From Climacteris rufus (taxonomy: Eukaryota; Chordata; Aves; Passeriformes; Climacteridae): a DNA stretch of 64,000 bases. The stretch is taken from the NCBI GenBank assembly GCA_013398175.1, contig VZRZ01007311.1, forward strand, positions 835,246 to 899,245. Direction: 5' to 3'. Below, piece after piece: positions 13,901 through 27,205 of this stretch. Made by a program: the position numbers and the translations under genes. The notes beneath the pieces are model-generated. The model saw only the letters and a program-made list of their open reading frames with translations. It was not told the origin of the DNA and did not search any database. The stretch's first letter is position 1. The number at the start of each line of letters is the position of its first letter.

Positions 13901-16900
13901 TTGGTAATTCAGTATCAGTGTGATGGGGTTTGATTCCATCTTACCTTTTCTCATACAAAGAAGCACCTGATTATATTCTCTGTAGAGCTTTTGATGATTG
14001 TCCTTAAGCTTTCTTTGGAATAGGATATTGTCAGTCAGTCACAAATGGAGCAAGGCTTTACTGTAGATATCTTGTCCCATCAACACACTTTGAGACTGAA
14101 GGATTTGAAATATATGATACAGCAATAGGATATACAATTCACTGAGCTGATGGCCTGGCTTGCTGTAGTAACCCAATCTGGAAGTAATAATGCAAGTTAT
14201 ACCTCAACCAGATGTAAAGGAAGGAAAAAAAACGCACACACCCTCCAGTTTAGCAGAAAGAAGCTGCTTCTCCACACATTATCTTTTACTTTGGAAGATT
14301 ACTGGTGATTTTCCTCCCCCATGTAGCCAGGATTAATTTGGACAAAGAAAAAGACTCTTTGACTAGAACAGGTCCTCAATGCACACAATAACCAATGGCT
14401 TCTCTTGACAAGCAAGCATCAAAAGCACTGCACATTGTTTAAAGCAACAGGTTAAAGAAGCAATAAATACTCAAGTGAGTAGCTGTTGTTGTATCCCTTT
14501 CAAAATATTTCCTGGTATTTCCTTGCCTACCTGCTATAGAGGGATGAGTTCTTCCCCACTCAAAATAGGAGTTCTTGTTCTGACTTTATGGTCTGGATCC
14601 CCTTCATCCACTGCTTCAATAAACCACGGTTCAATACCATCAGATACAACTTCCACCCAGTAGCTTGTGTTGATGCTTTGGGACCAAACTGCAGCTGCAA
14701 CCGGTCAAAGACACACATAAAACACTTGGAGATCTGGTGATGGCACATCTGTGGCCCAGGAAAAGATCTGTGTAACTGAAAGCTCTACACAATTCGTCCC
14801 CTAAACAGCACACATGGCCCTTCAGAAAAATCTTGCCTTGGGACACCTATAAAAAAAGCCATGAGCAATCCTACTGAAGCTAAAGGAGTTACAGCTAGCA
14901 TAAGAATTATTTAAGTGAAAACTTAAGGAACAAAGTATTATTAGTAGCTACCTGATTTTCCATTTACCCAACAAAACAGTTATAGAAGCCAAGCAGTTAT
15001 TTTTCTACATTTCCACCACAATGGGACTATCTTCAACTCTCAAATTAACTAGCAAGGACTGATCTAACAAGCACTCACTTTAGGGTCCAAGTGCAGCAAA
15101 AACGACATAAATCAGTCGAATCAGTTTTCTCAGAAGAAAACTAACCTAATTACACTCTCACATTTCAGCTGAAAGAGTAAGAGGAAAAAGGAAAAAAAAA
15201 AAAGAAAAAACAGCTCACAAACAAGTTGTTTCATAGATAATACTTTTTTCATTGCTCAATGATTTTATACTGCAACACACAAATTCAGATGCTCCTTCCT
15301 CCCCAAAGTAGTCATTTAATCTTGTCCTCTTTGTGACTTCTCTTTTACTAATAAATACTGCAAAAATTCTGTCTACTGATGCAGCTCACTTATTGCCTTA
15401 CTAACCTTTATTACAGCTGAGACTTCCATAATTTACTTTATTTCTGCTCCCAGTTCCTTTAGCTAATAGGCATAATTTCCCCTTTTTCTTGGGGCAGCCA
15501 CCAGAATATTTTCTTATCTTGCTCATTATTTTTGACACCCATATTTTTCAGTGACATATACTCTGCAAGTCCATGCTCCTGCTGTTTTTGTTTGCAGCAC
15601 TATACATTTGAAGCCTCTCCAGACCCTGGTACTTGCACTGCAATCTCTGAAAAATTCATTTTTAAAAAAATCAAAAGAAAAGGTATACACATGGGCAAAG
15701 AAGTATCTGCTGTTTGTACCACTTGTTGCAAACATTCACAAAGTCCCCAGCCCCCAAGTAATTAAGGAAGACGCCTTGAACAATTTAAATATTAAAAATG
15801 CATTTTATTATTTAAACATTTCATAAGAGGAACACGGAATCACTGCAGCAGACAAAAGCAAGGTACAGTCAGAATTTCAAGTGCATAGTATGCTGTCAAA
15901 AATAAACAGGCCTTTCCTGTATTTGGTACAATATAAATTTACAAACCTTGCAGCACAGAGAGGAAAACTGCCTCGTGTTAACCTTAAGCACAGGGCTCTA
16001 TAACAAAGCTTTGGTCACAGCTTGTGAACTTCCTGCTTTGTAGCCATCATAAATTCACTGTCAGTGTCTATGGAGGTACCATTCTGTTCAAACCCAGAGA
16101 TAAGCTAGAAATTGTGCATTATTTCATAAAATACACAAATGCCTCTTCCTCACCTCAGCTAAGACCATGTCACTAGCACAATAGCTCTGGATGAAAGGCA
16201 GAAGTTTGGTTTAGGGATTTTTTTGTTTGTATTGGATTTTTTTTTTTTGAGATAAGAAGAAAGAATTGAGGGCAGGACAGACCCAGATGAGCATCCAGCC
16301 TCCTTGATTCCCCCAGAGATTCATATGCACATAAACACCAACTGCCAATTTATGATTCAATAACACCAGCTTTTAATGAAGGGACAAAGCTGCAACAACC
16401 AGGACAGATGCATTAATTTCTCGAAGCATGTACATCACTGAGGTTGCACCTCCTTCCTCAAGAGCTGATATGGTGGCACTGCTCTCAAAATGAGGCTGCC
16501 TTTCCTTAGAGCAGCAAGGGCAGAAAGACGGCAGGGATAAAGACTTGCTGGTGCACATCTTGGTCAGTCACCATACCAACTTCAGTCCTGCTTTGGCTTG
16601 CCAAACCCAAGTGAAACTGTCTCTGTTACCCGGCCTCTTCACAGATTCAGCTTAGTCTCAAGCCTTTCCCACTGTCTGCCAAGGGCCAGGGTTCCCAAAT
16701 TACTTCATTTCAAATATACTTTCCTTTACACCCCATAGAAGAAGTGTCAGTTCTCCTTTCCTTCTCCTGAAGAAGGCTTTTCTAGAGTTCTTTTGACCTT
16801 CTATTCTTTGGCAAATTAAGGCTGGTAACATATTTGAAGCTGAAGACAGAAACATAGAGCTAACAGCTTCCCTCATTGCTTTCTGAGCATTAGAATGTCT

Positions 16901-17222
16901 TTATCTGGAGCTATTATATGTCTGTCTTGATTGGGTTTCACACAGATCCCATTAAAAGTTACAGCTCTAAGCATTCATGCAAGATGTGCTTAATAAGACA
17001 CCTGTAGTTAGATGAGCTTTATTTCCCCGACAGATCCCACCCAGACCCACACTGTTGCTGTATGTTATTAGTCAGAGACCAGCACTTCCCAGCAGCTGCA
17101 CAAGCTCCACAAACTTAATAATGTGACTCCACACTCAAGCAAAATCTAAGCAGTTCAAAGCTAATTTTCCAGGAGCTTCAGAGACTTTGACTAAATAACC
17201 AGCTACTGAAGTACAGCCCAAA

Positions 17223-17234
17223 CCCCCCCCCCCC
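17223..17234. repeat. Poly(C) run
   Basis: Twelve consecutive C bases lie in intron 1 in otherwise ordinary sequence. This is a simple repeat whose length is prone to sequencing error. Confidence 0.85.
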
Positions 17235-20200
17235 ACCAAAAGTTCAGCCAAAATGTTTGCTATTTGTGGCATCATATCAAACTGCAGGTGCCACAGAGAA
17301 TCACAGGACTTCACTGAGACATAAAACACTTTCCAAGCAGTGACTGCTGCAACCCGGGGCTTTTTACTTCTGAAAACCACCACCTTTCCCACCAGGTGCC
17401 CCACTCAGAAGAGAAGCAGCACAGCATTGACTTTGTACAGGTTCAAGCCTCCTCCTGGCCTGTATGTGGACAGATCACTCCACTTTCTTACTGGTTTCTC
17501 AGTCTGTCTCACTGCTGCATCTCAGCAGCTTTCTCTCCAAGGCTTTTCCCATGCAAAGTTTTACCTAGCCTTCAAACTGTGAGCCAGGCACTACATTACA
17601 AACTACAGCACTATTGCAGAAATGGGTGGAATGCACACAGGAGCTCCTAGGCAAAGTATGGGGGAGTCCTGGACAGCTGGACCCCTGAGGTATAAAGTGA
17701 ATTAGTATGGGACTGTGAAAAAAACAGCAGCCTCTCGTCCTAAAGCATTGAGCAATAACTGTACTAACCAGGTGCATTTCTATGTCCCGTACAATTCCAG
17801 CATGCTTATCTAAAAATAAAATCCTGTGCTCTAGACGACAATGCAGCACTAGAGAGAAGCAGTTTTTATTCTGCAGTGTCCTATCTGCATGCCAACATCG
17901 CAACAGCAAACTTAAATCTTGAATACAGAATATCAAACATCTCAAGAAGCTCCTGTGCCAGAGGAAGAGGGCATAGAAAACTGGGTCATGCAATAACACA
18001 AAACCTATTCCAGATGAAAGTTTCTGCCTGGTCTCCATGTCTCTGCATACTCAGTGAGATTTTACAATAGTTCTCTTGGCTTCCTTTTCCCCATCCAGCC
18101 ATAATCCAATTTACCAGACTTTTCTTATTTCTGCATTACTACTTATAAGATTTGAGAAAGGACATTTATGCCTGGATTCAATCCAAAAACACATTTAGGC
18201 ATAGTCGAAATGTGAAGGACACAAGTGGTTCAATTGTAACCAGTGAAATAGAGCATACATCTAATTTTCATAACGCCAGCTGTCCAGCAAAGTCCTGCCT
18301 TTTTCCTATTTATTTTATTAAATTTTAAAGCAAAAGGAAAACCTCAGACCTTCTTGAAATTCTAAAATGTTGTTCCTCCTTGCCAAATAAATATGACAAG
18401 CATTTTGATACAATAGGGAACACCTAACTTAGAGAAAAGCAGAAAAACTGGCTTATGTTCTCTCCTCTACATCAAGCTGCACCACTCTTGAGTTGTTGTG
18501 AGATTTTGTCCCTCTTCTTCTCAGAGCCAGAGTCCCCATTCAAAGTTCCTCTTTTGTGATGTTCTGTGATGGGATCAGAAAGAATGCAGATAGTAATACA
18601 TCATGTGTGACATAACTGAGCCAAAAACCCTGATGTAAGAGAACCACCACAGTAAGAATGTGAAAAATCCAATTTTGTGATGCACCAAAGCATCTCCTGA
18701 ATAAGTATTTAAGAGATGTAAAGCATTTTGAACAAAATGGTTCACTTAGTGTTCCTGCAGAAAGAAAATTATAAAGATGAGTGTCTGGGCAATTTTATTT
18801 TACACTGAAGAAAAGTGTCAGACAACAATGTTTCAGTCTAAAAATATAGTAAACGTGCAAAATATATTGAAAAAACAGCTAAAAATATAAAAAAGGCCAT
18901 TCAGTCAATCTTAAAGGAAATGAGGTGAAAAAATATTAAGCCACATCAAAGAAACTGGGAACTAAGTGATATTGTCAACAGGCTACAGCAAGTATATCCT
19001 GACCTGAATGCATTTCCTTTCCAGTATATGTTTGGCCATGCCCAGCTTGTTTAATATATGTGCTCTAAGAATTTTTTTCAGGTTGTTTTTATCTAATTTA
19101 TATATAAATTATGGCAATTAACCCCATGACACATACATGTCCTTTGTAGCTTGCTTGGGTCACAAATTTACATCTGATATTTATGCAATAGACAGAACAG
19201 AGGCAATGGGAAGAGACACATGCACCTTGAGATGGCTAAAACATAGCTTTTCCAGAAGAAAATTTTCAACTGTAAATATTCACCCCATGTCTTACTCCGT
19301 AGGTTCTAATCCCCTCTGCTTCCTAAGGCAGTGAATACTTCCTCCCTTCCCTTCAGCTGACAACTTTTTGAGAAGACTGCTGTTGGTTGTAGATTTTCAG
19401 GGTTTTTTTAAAGCTTAGAACTTTAATTTTCTTCCAGTTGAATTTATTAATTATAAAATCTAGGATTTTCCAATCTTGCCCTCTATTTCCCTGCCTTCCT
19501 TTCCTAATACAAGCAATCATGTATCTTGAGATCTGCAAGTCAATGAAGTCATCCTCAATTAGCAGATACTTCTGTAGGAAAACATTGTTCGGATATGCTT
19601 TGTTAGGTTGAGCTACTGATTGTTGTAGTTCCAGAACCTGCCCTAACTGTCTGAGTAATGCTCCTGAAATACATGTGCATTAAAACATATGGGAAAAAAT
19701 CTTCACGCAGCTACAGTGATCTGTTTGGGCTGTGAAACATGGTATTTGCTTATATAAGAGCAAAATGATCACATTCCAAATAGGAGTTTTTTCCTCCAGC
19801 TCCACTTAAGTCACTGCCTGACTAGTGACACATTTATACATTTCACTCTAAGAATACGTTATGTACTTTGTGGTGACACAGATGCTTTCATGGTATGTTA
19901 GAATGTGTACTTAAATCATCTAGACATCATGAAAATTATCCTATGGCCTTTAAGTCTTGTAAATTACTTTCTTGGTAATCAGAAAATAATCTTCCTGGTC
20001 CTTTCTCATCCACTATGTAATTCTGAATTTTGTGGATCTCACTATTCCAGATCTGTTTCCTTTCCTCCATGTTTTAATTAGAATGTCTCAGACATTTTAT
20101 GTGTGATAGCTACGTAGGACAAACAGCTTGACTCATAGATTTGTCTGTAAGTTCCAAGAGCTACAAAGTTGTGCCTACTTTCTGATGATCAGCCTTTTTC

Positions 20201-23200
20201 AGAAGATCCATCTTTGATCTGACACAGCATTCCACATATTCATATTTATTAAGACTATAAGGAGAATATGAACAACACTGAAATTTATAAACGACCCTGT
20301 GGTTTTGGATCTTAACTGACAAGTCTGATTGCAAGTGGAATAAATCTATTTCAGAGTCACTCCGATAATCACCGTAGGGAGATGTAACAGCATAAGGAGA
20401 AAAGATCCATTAAAAAAAAATGCAATGCACTCAAAAAAGATACTCTCAATGCGCAGAGGGTCCTTCCCATCAAAAATACAGACAAAATGTAGTCATGTTG
20501 AATGAATTTCCAGTTGTGAGAGTCACTAAGAAAAAAGACAAACTTGTGGAGGAAAAAGGGAAAAAGGGAAACTGCAAGAGCACAGCTCAAACCACAAATG
20601 TGGCTCTGCTGGATCACCTGTGGTTCCATTTCAGGGATCAGGATACTTGCAAAGTCAAAGGTAATTTCTGTATTTATAACCCATGAAGATCACTAGTAGT
20701 TAGGCAGTGGCAAACCTTCTATAAAAGGGACCAATGTAGCAATTTCAGATAGTTGTGGTGTTATGCTTGGTTCAGAAATTGCACCTACTTCTGAATTTTT
20801 GGCACTATTTCCTACTGACAAGCCCTGGGTGTCTGTTTCACACCAGTTATTTTCATAGTACATTCATAGCCATTTCATAGTCATTCACATGGACTCCGCA
20901 ATTATTTTCCTTGATGTGCATTTCTCTGATGTTTTAAAGAACAATACTACTCAGTAACTCCGTATTAAATTTCAAAACTTTTAGTTTTTCAAATGAGCAC
21001 CGCATACTCCCAATCTGACTTTACTAATGAATCTGAATTACAGAATGTATTTTCAATTGATTGATACTCCTTATCCACAACTGTAATGTATAGAGACTCC
21101 TCCCTGCTAAAAGTGCAATGAAAACTAAAGCTAAGAAATACACTGGGTTTTTTTCCCAAGACAGCAGGAAATACACATACAACAACTTGACAGGCAGTAA
21201 TTGCTCTAAAGAAACACAGAAAAAAGAGAGTCAGTTAAAATGAGTAGTATTTACATGGACAAGATGTTTATTTTTACATTGAATTATTTGCCATATGCAG
21301 TTATGTGAAATAGATCCAATTTAAATTCCCTGAATGAAGTCAACCCACACATACTGTTCAAGATCATGGTGAATTTTGCACTGAACAAACCATGAATATA
21401 GCAATACCATCTTAATTATGCTGCTGTAGGACATGAAAATATCAAAAGGATAAATTTAATCCTTGCCATGCAGCTTGAATAGCTGCATTCAGGAAAAAGG
21501 AAATGAGATTAGGGAAGAAAAGAGACTCCCACACAAACACACACCCCCACACGCATTTGTTGCCAGTCCTTTGTCTACCTAAAAATCACTCTTGCCCAAA
21601 ATGTGTGTGACCCAAAAAAACCTGAAACAATGCATAGGATGTAGTCATTGAGATTCGAGTATAAGAGGAAATACAGGTAAAAACCAGACTGACTCAAAGA
21701 GAATCTCTCCTGGATTGCTCAATCCATCAGTGTCTTTGGACACCCCAACAGCACAGCTGATCTCATGATCTGAACCAGCCCTGAACTGGCAGGAGGAGTT
21801 CTGGGGTCTTAAAAACAGAAACACCTAGTAGATACTTCCTTCCATTTTTCTACTGATTTACGTCATTGATAGTACTGGTAGGATAAACTTGCTACCTTTT
21901 GGTATATTTAAGTCAGAAAATTACATGAGCTGCAGAGGAATACCAAGAGGGAGCTAAGAAAAACAAAAAGGGAACAAAGGCAGCAGAAAGCAAATAGTTC
22001 TGTGCTCTGTTAAAGTGGGTTTGCAGTTCCACATCTACACTAGAAATCCAAAAGCAAATACAGAAGTCCTAGAATGCACTTGTCTATTTACAGTTAGAGC
22101 TGTATGGGAGAAGGGATTTGAGATACACCTTGCACAAATGTACTTCAGTGAAGATTTTGTAGTCGATTCCAGAAATAACTGTAGCAGCTTCGGACACCTA
22201 CTCCAAAACATCAAAATGACTGAAGAGATGTAATTACAGGTACAAGAGATCTGAGTAACAGAATAGGGATGTTTGGCATTGTTTGGTCTCTCTCCTTGCC
22301 TTTGGTGGCACTACAAAAGCAAAACACGTAAGACTATTAATAACAGATAGTAAGATCCCTCAAAGGCTTCCATACCAGTAAATACAGAACTAGTCTAAGG
22401 AGGAACTTCTCCAGGGGCTGGCAGAATAGATCTTATCCCACTGTTCTCTGAGCATGGAGTTAATTTACTGGGATGTTACACAGTGATTTTCTCAATCAAA
22501 TTGCCTTACACAGCCTATCCTGAAAGTCACTCAGAAGTCTGATGGTGCCAGGTGTGGCTGCCTTGTACTGTCTCCAGACTGAATGTCTCATTTGCAAAAT
22601 TTTCACACTAAACTTAGTAAATCATCACAACCTTCCAAGTAAGTGAGCTTGCTCTGAACCTAAAGATGGACATAAATGGAGCAGAAGTTAATCTCTATCT
22701 TCACAAAACTCACCTCTACTGAACTGTTTTGAATCTTAAAATAATGCCATCTGTTCTTCCTAGGAACTTGAATAATAACTCACAGTAATGTAGTTAAAAC
22801 CAACCAAGTTCCTACTTGGAAGCAAATGGGAGAGGTTGATGTCAACCACAAAACTAGGAAGAGAAAATAAAACAGATGCACAGTGCATTGCTACTTTTCA
22901 CACTTAATAGACTAAATGTTAAAAAAATAGTATTTCTTAATAGGTTTGTTATTTACAGGTGATGTGAAGTTTTTAAGAACTCGCTAGAAAAGAATGGCAC
23001 TTCTCAGCCAGCAATTTGAATGTGCTCAATATGTACTCAACTATAAGCTCAAGTCAAACATTCACAGAAAAAGGCTCATATTTATTGTCTGGCTACAGCA
23101 GAGCACATATAAAAGACCTATTTATTAGCTGGTACTCCCTCGTGCAGGGGAATCAGGGCTGTGCTTCATAGCAGGGCACTCAGGACAATCTGCAAACACC

Positions 23201-24006
23201 CAACTTCAGAGATAAGCGGTTCTATGACACTTGGCCAGTGTGGTAATTATGGTAGTTTTTTTTCTTTCTGTATGATCTTTATGTATTTTTAATGCATATG
23301 CCCAGACATTTTGTCTCAGTGTGGTGAAGAAAAAACCCCCTCAAATCCCTCCAGCAGCACAACTGAACTGGGAGCATCCAGCACAGGGGCCCATGAAAAA
23401 AGAAAGGTGCTGATGTTTCCAGATGGCACAGATGTTTACCTTATAAATGGCAATGATGAACTGAAAAAACAGATAGGGTAAGTGTGAGTAATAATCAAGA
23501 TTCTGTTCCTGGCTCTGCCCATTCTTTTTCACAAGGATCAAGGCAATCCATCCATTTCCCCCTGTATAAAATTTGGATTAGCAACATTTATTAATTTACC
23601 TTAGAGTTACAGAAATGATTAGTTAATATCCATGTGGTAATGTGAATATGTCAAATGGTCAATAAAGATTAAGTATGCTTCCCACTTCCATCAAGAGGCA
23701 GCTCACACCCACCTGTAATGTGTGAATTATGTATTTAACATTTTAAAGCTTCTTTCATAAATCACTCCCATTTGTCCAGAGGAACACAGATGGATTCTTT
23801 AAAAGCCCTTACTGGCAGACATACAAAGTCCCCAAATACAAGCACTGATGCAAAGCTTGAGACATTCAAGCAGGAGTTCTAGGTTTTCATGGAATTTGTT
23901 GGTATCATAATACAGTCTGAGAGAAAAGAAAGAAAATAACTTTTGGGCTAAAACCACTAAGTTTATCATACTGAAGATAGTTTTTTTCCCCCTGTATGTC
24001 TCATTA

Positions 24007-24081
24007 TTTCACTTGCAAAGTGTTGGTTTTTTTTGTTTGTGGGTTTTTGTTTTTATTTTTTTCCCACACACACAAAAAGAT
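24007..24081. repeat. T/G-rich low-complexity tract with CA repeat
   Basis: Runs of T interrupted by single G bases (TTTTTTGTTTGTGGG-like) end in a short CACACACA repeat. Similar T/G-rich stretches occur at about 61980-62035. No gene signal is present. Confidence 0.6.
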
Positions 24082-26802
24082 GGAGAACTTCAACTCTAAT
24101 TCTGTATTGTACAAAATGCTGGTCAACTTGACTAAAGTCAACCTTTGTCTATGTGCCATCATTATATGATTCATTTTATGGCTAAGCAGCTAATAAATAA
24201 ATCAATTCTATGCAGCAGACTTCCATTTAGTGGAAGCTTCCTACATGTTGTTCCCAAACTACTTTTGCATGAATGAAAACATTATTACTAGCCACAGCCC
24301 AAGTACAATTAATGTAAATGTCATGAAGATTCTACTCATTTTTTTTCCACAATTTAATAGGGATGGTGAGAGTTTTAATAGCTCTGTACCTCTTTCCCTG
24401 AAATGATGAAAATCTCATGGTCCTTGTAATTCTTACTTTCATTACAACAGCAGCATGAGAGATGGGTTAAGTCCCTAATGAGCCTTTTGAACGAACAGCC
24501 CTGTGAACTTGCTAAGGCACTGTAGTGAGAAAGGTACATTAGTTAGGCTTTGGCCTTTACAAATTAGCAAAAATCCAACATGAAAATTTTCTCCTTTCAT
24601 TGTCCCATTACATTTTGAAATGCACGATGTTGAGGATAAAATAGTTTCATAAGCAACTGCATCAAAGCATGGCATCTGTTCTCTGTTAAAAAGTGTCCTT
24701 TTTTCCCCGTCATGTTTTAAGACCACTGGATCGAAGATTTTAAATCTCAGTAAACTAAAACTATGCATTAAGTATCTTCTTGCCATTACATTTCCTTTAT
24801 TTATTCTCAAGGATAGATTTTTCTCATACAGCCACAAAAGCAAAGGCTGAGAGCAGGGCTAGGAATGTGGTGGGTTTTATAGTAACAGGAACTGTTGCCC
24901 TTGTTAGTAGTTCATTGTGGGGCAGAATCATCAATTTGTATTGGAAATCTGCATAAATATGTGTGATTTAATATCTGTCAAATTAACCACAATGCAGCAG
25001 GGGACATCAAGTGTAGAAACAAGGAATTCTGCTTTCTTGATCTGAAAATCAAGCCACTGGAAAGATCAGTCAAGGTCAAGTGACCTTGAAGAAAGAGTTT
25101 GTCTTACAGAGTGACCCATGAAATCTGAACCACCCAGGGTTTTTTGCCCACACATTTTGCTGGGTGAATTTCACTGAATCACAATACATGTAATGCCTCC
25201 ATCTCCTATCTAAAGGCCAAACTCTGACCTAAAAATTCCTTTAAATTTTCATAGTGCTTCAAGTTTTCTGTAATGCTAAGGGAAACAATGTACAGTACCC
25301 CTGACTAAACCTGTTCATATTATGAATATTAATATTGTATTGTTTATGTTATTACTAAAAAATGTGTGAATGAAAAATAGTTATGAACAGAGGTACAGAT
25401 ATGGGGAATGTACCCTAAAATACAAGAACATTTATTCTGACAGGAGAAACCCCTTTGTACTTCTCCAACTATTATTTGGGGTATGCGTGTTCAACACTCA
25501 TTAGCAGCAAAGCTGCTTAAAATAAAGTTTTTGTTTTGAAATAATTTCTGCAACTAGAAAGCACAAGCTTCACCTTGGCAGGGAAGACAAGATGACAACG
25601 ATCTCCCTGGGGCACAGCTGATGCTGATTTTAGTGATGCATGGACTTTTCCACAAGGAAATTACCAGGGATCAGCAGGACAGCCGCCAGACCCCCTGCCC
25701 CCAGCCCTTCTTTGCATTTCTATCCCCTCTGTGCCAGTCCCTAAAGACAAGGACAGGGCCCATCTCCAGAATTTCTATCCTGACTATTGAAAAGGTGCAA
25801 CAGCAGGATGAAAGACAGGAACTCAATGCAAAAGACACAGGTAGGCCATGAACCTTTTAAATCCATACAAGGTCAAAGTCTTCATGCACAGCCTCAGTAA
25901 AGCTACTCTGAGAGGATCCTACCATGGTGAGACTGGAGGTGGACCGGGAGGAGTGTCTGCCTCTTCTTCCAAGTAACTCCACAATTTTGAATGGGCTTTC
26001 TACATGAAAAACCTTTTCCTAGCAGATAAATTAGAACAAAGAACTTTTTAAAAATAAAGTAAATTTAGAGTGACTAACAAATCTGCCTACGTTTCCAGCA
26101 TCCTAAGTGACAGGTTATTTCCCTAGGGCTGTTGTGAGTCCAGCACATAACTAAGAAGTTAGCAATCTCTGTGTTACAAATATTTTTCCACTGTCTGCTC
26201 CAGGTCCCCTGAAAAAAACCCTATATTCCCACTAGGACATGGCTGTGTGTCTGATAACTGCTCTTCTAGTGGCCTGTGATGTTTGCAGATATGTGACTCT
26301 GCTTCCCTGTCAGGTTGTCTATCTGCTCATCTCTTTTCTTTCTTTTGCTCCAGCCAGTTCAGGTTGCTGCAGGTAAGCTCCATCCCTTCTCTTTCCTCCT
26401 CTAAAGTGCACAGTCAGGTCAAGGAGCCTTCAATACTGCTGTCAAGTCACACTTCTCAGATCAGAACACCATACATAATCTTTCTTCAAGATTTGAAAGT
26501 TCATTGTTTTTAGGCAACACAGTAGGCTTTGAAAAAGTCCTAAAAACAACCATGATTGAAAGTAGCTTAGAAAATGAAAGCTTAAATGATAAAACAGCTG
26601 ACAGCTGTTTCAAAATTATTTTCCAAGCAGCAAGTCTGTATCAAGAGAACCAGGTTTTAATCAGGAAAAATAATTTTCTATTGGAGAAAGGTTTCAGAAA
26701 TGTAATCACCACACTATCTGTCTACCCTGATAAAGGCTTCCCAAGAAATAAGATACAACCTAGCAAGACAATTTCATTTTCCCCTGAGCTTATGTCCTAA
26801 TG

Positions 26803-27205
26803 TGGGCCTGTTGGAAAGAATCCAGAGGGCCATGAAGATGTAGAGAGGACTGAAACCACTCTTCTATGAAAACAGTCTGAGAGTTCAGTTTGTTCAACCT
26901 GGAGAAGATCACATCCCAGTACCTGAAAGCAGTTGTAAGAGAGCTGGAGAGAGCCTTTTTACAAGGGCATGGAGTGATAGAACAAGGCGTAATGGCTTCA
27001 AACTGAAAAAAACGTTTCACTGTAAGAGTCGTGAGGCACTGGAACACACTGACCAGAGAAGTGGATGTCTCATCCCTGCAAGTGTTCAAGACCAGGCTGG
27101 ACAAGGCTTTGAAGAACCCAGCCCAGTGCAAGGTATCCCTACCAATAGTAGAGGAGTTGGAACTAGATGATCTTTAAGGTCCCTCCCAACCCAAACCATT
27201 CAATG
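26803..27205 (+). mobile_element. CR1 LINE 3'-end fragment
   Basis: About 400 bases match the 3' region of the chicken-repeat-1 family as I know it. Recognisable blocks in order are: CCTGTTGGA and the CCAGAGGGCCA block; the CAGTACCTGAAAG block; the ACAAGGGCATG(G/T)AGTGATAG block; GAGGCACTGGAACA; AAGTGTTCAAG with CCAGGCTGGA; and the terminal AACTAGATGATCTTTAAGG followed by CCCTCCCAACCC. The usual tail of ATTCTATG repeats is reduced to one degenerate unit (ATTCAATG). An internal deletion removes the stretch between the AACTGAAA and TCACTGTAAGAG blocks. The element is 5'-truncated, carries no reverse transcriptase frame, and is a diverged, inactive copy. The 113-codon minus-strand frame over it (27131-26790) is an antisense artefact. 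Confidence 0.92.

Larger units (their letters stand above)
1..26802. other. CNTNAP5 intron 1, distal part: no gene found
   Basis: This is AT-rich non-coding DNA. Open frames are short (mostly 60-120 codons; the longest is 157 codons on minus at 18038-17565), biased to Lys, Phe, Ser and Leu, and show no domain, signal peptide or paired splice sites that I can defend. I looked on the minus strand for the CNTNAP5 second exon (a Tyr-Asn-Cys start, an Ala-Phe-Ser-Ser run, an Asn-Trp-Arg end) and found no match. Apart from the simple repeats listed separately and a small perfect hairpin at 5124-5146, I see nothing I can name. Confidence 0.7.

Noticed and set aside
17565..18038. 157-codon minus-strand frame in intron 1
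   Set aside because: It is Cys- and Leu-rich without recognisable motifs, its length is reachable by chance in a window this size, and plus-strand frames overlap it.
26790..27131. 113-codon minus-strand frame
   Set aside because: It is the antisense of the CR1 3'-end fragment, so the frame is a by-product of the repeat.
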